A stretch of 64,000 nucleotides of DNA from Rhytidiadelphus loreus (lineage: Eukaryota > Streptophyta > Bryopsida > Hypnales > Hylocomiaceae), in the NCBI GenBank assembly GCA_947034895.1, contig OX344762.1:870501-934500 (forward strand), read 5' to 3'. This document shows, one piece after another, positions 58,134-64,000 of this stretch. A program made the position numbers and the translations under genes. Numbering within the stretch: position 1 is the stretch's first letter; each line of letters begins with the position of its first letter. Under the pieces are notes generated by a model. It worked only from the letters and a program-made list of their open reading frames with translations, did no database searches and had not been told where the DNA came from.

Positions 58134-59369
58134 TTATACGACCATCTATGGTTCAACCCATGGAGGAACATTTGCAAGTAAGGTAACAGGCTTGAAAACC
58201 GTTCAGGTTTGAAAACCGTGCCCTATTTTGAATCTGCACGGGTTGTACATGTTTCTTTTCATTGGCTTCAGTTATGTACAAGTGGTGAACATTTCAGTTA
58301 GGGCACGGTTTAAGAGCACTGTGCCCTTTTGACTTCAAAATTTGATAACTAATTCCTCATAGCTCTGCAAAATATGAAACGACTTGGGTTAGGTGAAAAT
58401 TCTACTTATCTTTCAAGGAAAATATGCTCACATATATATATATTTCAAGGTGTTTCACCTTCTCGAAATTCAGTTTCAGCCCTTAGATGGGCGGTTTCTG
58501 AGCCTGTTACCTTAGCCAGGGATAATTATCCCAAAACAAATTTCTTGTGGTACTGATCTGTACATGGTCACTTCGTATACCTATGCATATTAATCAAATT
58601 AGCTGAGACAGCTGATTTCCAACTCAAGATTGGACGTGATGTTCCAACTGCAAAATGAAATAATATCAGACAGTCCTCGAGATCTGCGCTTTCAAGGTCC
58701 TGGAACTCCCGAGTCTGACACCCCACAAATCTTCCTCTCCTCGATCTGCCACTTCTCACTTCAAAAATGCACTGATAGTATCAGTAACTTGAGTCTACAA
58801 GCACTGTTGTGGTCTAGGTTGAATTTCATCCATGGTTGTATTTCCATCAGTAGTCTGACCTATGAATACGAATCATTCTTTCCATCGCTGTTGATGATAT
58901 ACAGTCAGGCAGAAATCGTGATTCAAACTGTACTGACAATGCTTGAGACTCAGGACACCGTTGTCTGACTACTTTTGCAAACCCCACGAAACTTGAATGG
59001 CTAATAATCTGATTTTCCAATGTATTGATCTTCGCTTCCTGCAGACGCTACCCTCTTGGTTTTTGTCCAAAAGGTTTGCTGATTTGCTGATTTTCGTGCT
59101 GATGGCAATGTCCAAATTCAAGGTCTACGTATTTCGCAGCATGCATTGAGGGACCGTATAAAAATCACTCTCGAAAGCGAAGAAGAAGGTGCTCCTGTAA
59201 CCCTGCTCATTCATGCGAGAAATTAAGCAAAGCAGCCATCGTTTAAAAAGGTTCCAAATTTAATATCATTAGTCAAACTCCATGAAGACCATTGCATTGA
59301 TGGATGAATTGCAACCGAGATAAAATTCAAGAGTTGCTCATTAGATCAAAGCACATGTTAGTAGTTGGG
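58134..59369. other. Gene-free stretch of mixed composition
   Basis: Sequence complexity is higher than in the repeats, but no frame has recognisable similarity. GGGCACGGTTTAAGAGCACTG near 58296 and AAACCGTGCCC near 58205 form a loose inverted pair. It may be the body of an old element. Confidence 0.35.
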
Positions 59370-59736
59370 ATTGGCATTTTTCAATTCCATAAATAATTTC
59401 TTAACAATTTAGTATTTTGAATCATTTTTCTATTTCTTTATACTTATTATTTTATTCCTATATGTTGTACAATTCCAAATGATCTAAATTTTTTGCCAAT
59501 TTTTAGCAAGGCCAAAAAAAAAGATTTTTGTTACTTCAAACATGAATATTTTGCAATCTACATGGTGGAAATTTCTGAAATTTTTTCCACATCTTCTAAA
59601 ACTAATGTAATATAAGATCCTACAGTTACATGTGTCCAAAAATATTTGTTTTTTCTCAAAATGTGTTGCTTGTACTAGAAATGACAATTTTGGAGAGTTT
59701 TTGGTGAAAACATAGTTGAGGAACTTTGAGGGTTAA
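59370..59736 (+). mobile_element. TTAA-family element, right-end fragment
   Basis: The last 365 bp of the family are present, from GGGATTGGCATTTTTCAATT to the terminal GGGTTAA (TTAA at 59733-59736). The left part is missing. Confidence 0.7.
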
Positions 59737-59769
59737 GAAAATTAAAAGTATGAATTGTATTTGAAGTAA

Positions 59770-59831
59770 AATTTCAGACCTCATTTAGGCATAGTAGAAT
59801 ATTTTTTTTCAAAAAACTTTGAACTAAAAAA
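59770..59831. repeat. Fragment of the 632-bp foldback family
   Basis: CAGACCTCATTTAGGCATAG and the following CAAAAAACTTTGAACTAAAAAA match part of the left arm of 56546-57177. The fragment ends exactly where the 220-bp tandem array starts. Confidence 0.6.
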
Positions 59832-60585
59832 GGCCATGTACATTATGTACTGGTGTGCCAATTACTTGTGATACCAAGCTTTTTGATAAGATTATATTTT
59901 GATCAAATGTGTAAAGTTTAATTTTGTCATATTGTTTATATCATGTGCATTTTGATTGCATTATAAACCTACTGAATAAGCTTGCCAAGGAGTGAAAAGT
60001 GTCCTCCATTGCGAAGTGCCACGTGACTAACTTTCTTGTAATCCAAGCAAAGGCCCCGTACATTATGTACTGGTGTGCCAATTACTTGTGATACCAAGCT
60101 TTTTGATAAGATTATATTTTGATCAAATGTGTAAAGTTTAATTTTGTTATAGTGGTTATATCATGTGCATTTTGATTGCATTATAAACCTACTGAATATG
60201 CTTGCCAAGGAGTTAAAAGTTTCCTCCATTGCAAAGTGCCATGTGACTAACTTTCTTGTAATCCAAGCAAAGGCCCCGTACATGATGTACTGGTGTGTCA
60301 ATTACTTGTGATACCGAGTTTATTTATAGGGTTATATTTTGATCAAATGTGTAAAGTTTAATTTTGTCATAGCTTTTGTATCATGTGCATTTTGATTGCA
60401 GTATAAACCTACTGAATAAGCTTGCCAAGGAGTGAAAAGTGTCCTCTATTGTAGAGTGCCACGTGACTAACTTTCTTGTAATCCAAGGAAAGGCCCCGTA
60501 CATTATTTACTGGTGTGTCAATTACTTGTGATACCAAGCTTATTTATAGGGTTATATTTTGATCAAATGTGTAAAATTTAATTTT
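59832..60585. repeat. Tandem array, 220-bp unit, about 3.4 copies
   Basis: Units begin GGCC(C/A)(C/T)GTACATTATGTACT at 59832, 60052, 60272 and 60492, an exact 220-bp spacing. The fourth copy breaks off near 60585. Each unit has the palindrome-like GTACATNATGTAC at its start and CACGTGACTAAC (ATGTGACTAAC in one unit) near its end. The copies differ by few substitutions. 60586-61240 after the array is AT-rich and gene-free. Confidence 0.93.
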
Positions 60586-61240
60586 ATGTGGTTTTAAATG
60601 TTATAGTTTTTTCTCTAATTTTGTGTATTCTTATTGTTATTTTCAGTAGGTGTGGTTGAAATATAGTTTGGCATATATTGTAAAGAGAAAGTCATTCATA
60701 CTTAGGAGGAGCCATCTAGTATTGTTCACTAGAGCACCAAATCGTAAGCCTATTCAGGATAGACATATTACAAATGCTCATTATGAACTAAAAATCACAT
60801 TTTTTAATTTAGAGTGAAGGGCATTGTTTAGGGAATTTTTTTTGTCATTTTTAAATAGCACTAGTGGGCATTTAGTTGTTGAGTGTGAGGTTATAATTTT
60901 ATGGGCATTTAGAATAAGCCAAAGCCTACGTGTGGACCTCAATATTGACTCCAAAAGTTTATTCTCCTTCAATTAGACAGTATTCAAAAGAAATGCAAAA
61001 AATAAAATTGAACAATGTTGATTGACCCCTTGAATCATTTCATGTGTCTTTTGATTGATGATTGAATGGATGGAGGGGGAGCTATTCTTCAAAATTGTTT
61101 TGTTGATCTTAGAGGGCAATCAAAAATTGAATCTGACCAATTTACAACATCACAAATGCAATAAGAAGATCATTTTTTGACAAAAAATTAGAGCCAACAA
61201 GAAGATCATTATGGGATGGAGGGAGTATATGTCATGGCTT

Positions 61241-62193
61241 TTAACCCCTAAAGGACCAAACTGCCTTTTTTGGCAACATAGCAATTTTGGGCAGCTCAGT
61301 ACGAATGGAGTTTATTTGTTTTTTCTTTGTAATTTTCACACAACATTTTCCCGAGGAGCAGCTTTAAGGCGCAACAATTTTCATAGCTTTTGAATACATA
61401 GAAAAAAAGTTATTCAATGAAATGTCATTTTCTATGCTCGGCGGGCAGCCCAAAAAAAATTCTTAATTTTTTGAAAAAACATTTTTTTCAAAACTGAAAA
61501 TTTGAAATTAGTTCATTAGGTTTATACGTATGTGGAAAGCTTTGAATCACTCCATTCCGATCAACGAGTCAAATATTATGAGGCTTTTTAGTTTGCGGGC
61601 AATTTCTAGTTTTGTTGGATTCTCTACTCTAAAATAAACTTTCAAATCCATTATTGAGCTCAATTTTCAATATTTTTTGAAAAAAACAACAACATTGGAT
61701 GTAGGTTGTTCATTACAACATTACAACCATTGGGATTCTCATTTTACAATTCCATAAATAAATTATTAACAATTTAGTGTTTTGAATCATTCTGTAGTTC
61801 TTTCTATTTACTATTCTTTTTCTACATGTTGTACAATTACAAACGATCTCAAAATTTTCAAGCATGTAGCCAACTTGCCTTGAAAAATGAATTTGAAGAG
61901 TAACCACCATTTTTGACATTTTTGTATACCAATATGACCTTGTGAGGGGCAGCTGCCCGGTTTTTCGCAGGGAAGAAAATTGGATTTTTGCAAATTCAAA
62001 TGCTAATATCTTCCAATCTACATGGCGGAATATTCTGAAATTTTTTCCACATGTTTTCAAACAAGTTTTCTACAAGATCCTATGGTTACATGTGCCTAAA
62101 AAATCAAATTTTCTAAAATTTGGTCCTTGTAATGGAAATGGCAGTTTTGGAGTGTTTTTGGTGAAAACATAGTCCAATACCTTTAGGGGTTAA
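61241..62193 (+). mobile_element. TTAA-bounded element, copy 3 (953 bp)
   Basis: It is bounded by TTAA at 61241-61244 and 62190-62193, with termini TTAACCCCTAAAGG at both ends read inward. It matches copies 1 and 2 throughout and is one of the best preserved members. No long reading frame is present, so it must have depended on a transposase elsewhere. Confidence 0.82.
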
Positions 62194-64000
62194 TCTTGTC
62201 CGACCATTTTTTCCTTTATATTTTTTATGATTTTCAATTTTTTTTTCCCAATGATTTGCTTTAGAATGCACAAAATATAATTTTACATAAATGAACTTCA
62301 TTTGTACTGCTCATAAAACTATGAAGTACAAGTACCTTCTAGATTGAATTAAAATATGAATTCATCACGGGTTTTGGACGGTTTTGGAAAACAAAGCATT
62401 TATGCATAAATTGTTTTATGCAAAAATTGTAACCAACTTTAACAATTATATTATGCTAATTGTATAAATTCAAGTGAATATTAAATTATGAATAACATTT
62501 TTTCCAAACCTAAATTTCGAAGTGTTTATTTCCATTCAAAATGTTCTAAAATTGCTATTTATTCAGTTTAGAGATAAATGGCATTAAAAAATAAAAATTG
62601 CATACGGATGGTACAATCTTACTCTACAACACTATAACAATGTTTGTAAGGTATTTCTCTAACTTTGTATGTATACACTGCATTATATTATCTTTCCTCA
62701 ATTAAGGTATCGAACGTTAAATTCTATATAAATAAATACATTTATATATATTTATATGGTTGATTAAATATATCAATGGATAGATTTTATATTTAAAAAG
62801 AGACTACTATGAGATTTAATATACCACTACAACCTCATAATTGCATTTTCTTCTTCATGATCATTTTTTTGAGGATATTAAAGTATACAACAAACATTAT
62901 TGTTCAATGGTTGCATTTCCTTAGTTTAATTAAAACCTATATCGGATATTTTTGAAAATACTTTTAGGGCTCACTAATAATCATCTATTTTTGCATACTT
63001 AAAATCAAGAGGCTTGAGTACTTCTTTTTTTAATATGTTTATGCAACATCTACATTTTAGTTCACCTTCTTATTTTTTTCATTTATGATAATATATTTCA
63101 CAACTTTGTTGCAATGAGAGGGCATAATCGAATGCACATGTTACAAAATATGGTTGGAAGATGCACTTCTTCGTTAATTGTCTTCTCAAGCACATTTGAA
63201 TAGTAAAGGAACAAGAATTTATGTTTTAATAAATTAGCCAAACTCTACAATTATGAAGAAGCAGGTAGCTGATTAGCTATTTGTCCTTTTTCCATTAACT
63301 ATATTTAATTGTATTATTGCAAACTCTTCAACTTTTATATGTGTACCTTTCACGAATTTTACATAAAGTAATTTACATTTAGAAAATGTAATCAATTAAG
63401 TCCATTGACTATATTGGCATGAATTCCGCAGTATTATTTTGGACAATTACTTTATAAAACAACTACAAAATAAAATCTTCCAAATTATTGTTGTGAATTA
63501 TTTTTTGGACATACTAGCTACTATTGATGTTTTCTAAATCTTAAATTATACTGTATAGTATGTGAGAATGTCGTAATAAAAAGTATGTACTGCAAAATTA
63601 TAATTTTTGGTCGAAACATTTAGTATTAACTAGTACTATACCTTCAGAACGAGTGAATAATAATAATCTTTTGGAGATTGCAATGGATTATATCTAGCAA
63701 AGAATAAAATTTTACCCAAAGTTTATTAACTTGTACAATGGAAATAAATTTATACAATTTTTTTGTAAATATTCAAATATTCATTCACCTCTGTGGTTAT
63801 CTACTCGCAACAAAGTAATTTGTAAAGCAAAATGAAGCATGTGATTATGTATGATTGCATTGGGGATTGAAGTGAAGCACAACGCCTGAGGTTCTTTTCA
63901 TTTTCTGACACAGTATGCAAAAAAGGACTGCAGATTTGGACCACTTCATAGGAATTTGCCAATTCCTAGTAAGCAGTACTATAATTGGTAAAATGCTCAA
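62194..64000. other. AT-rich, gene-free end of the window
   Basis: No protein, RNA gene or clear repeat structure was recognised in this very AT-rich stretch. Confidence 0.5.

Noticed and set aside
1..64000. tRNA, rRNA or CRISPR-like arrays
   Set aside because: None was recognised by eye; the regular 220-bp and 90-bp repeats are ordinary tandem repeats without spacer structure.

Overview
The window is nuclear DNA of a land plant. It holds three intact, intron-rich genes and about 45 kb of AT-rich repeats. Evidence for a plant is a CDP-alcohol aminophosphotransferase of plant AAPT type, a membrane protein of a family I know only from plants, and decayed transposon genes whose stop codons look like methylated-CAG decay. 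The low gene density and a moss-like repetitive gene family suggest a non-seed plant such as a bryophyte, but the sequence alone does not settle this.

Layout. 1-7500: transposon debris, including a PIF/Harbinger transposase pseudogene interrupted by a MITE. 8020-13129 (-): an 18-exon AAPT (393 aa), with a probable 5' UTR intron and GC-rich promoter up to about 13.75 kb. 14.7-19.6 kb: a 1.56-kb foldback element, a 160-bp foldback, a diverged duplication and a MITE. 20.3-22.2 kb: complex, non-repetitive sequence without a recognisable protein. 24.9-25.9 kb (+), and 38.5-37.8 plus 34.5-33.1 kb (-): two decayed copies of one unrecognised repetitive protein gene. One is split by a MITE, the other by about 3.3 kb with a TATA box. 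Several copies of a 935-953 bp element bounded by TTAA lie at 26-33 kb and 55-62 kb. 44.5-49.4 kb (+): a 740-aa membrane protein with EF-hand, SAM, FN3 and FYVE-like finger. 51.55-53.46 kb (+): a 282-aa multi-pass membrane protein. 55.4-60.6 kb: nested MITEs, a 632-bp near-perfect hairpin and a 220-bp tandem array. No gene is seen from 62.2 to 64 kb.

The three intact genes need not work together. AAPT makes phosphatidylcholine and phosphatidylethanolamine in the ER membrane. The most interesting gene is the EF-hand/SAM protein. Its luminal EF-hand, second degenerate EF segment and SAM domain follow the order and sequence of the calcium sensor of animal STIM proteins, which plants are generally thought to lack. 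Here the module is joined to FN3 and a zinc finger. Splice sites were called by eye from phase, GT/GC-AG signals and family similarity, and no computation was run.
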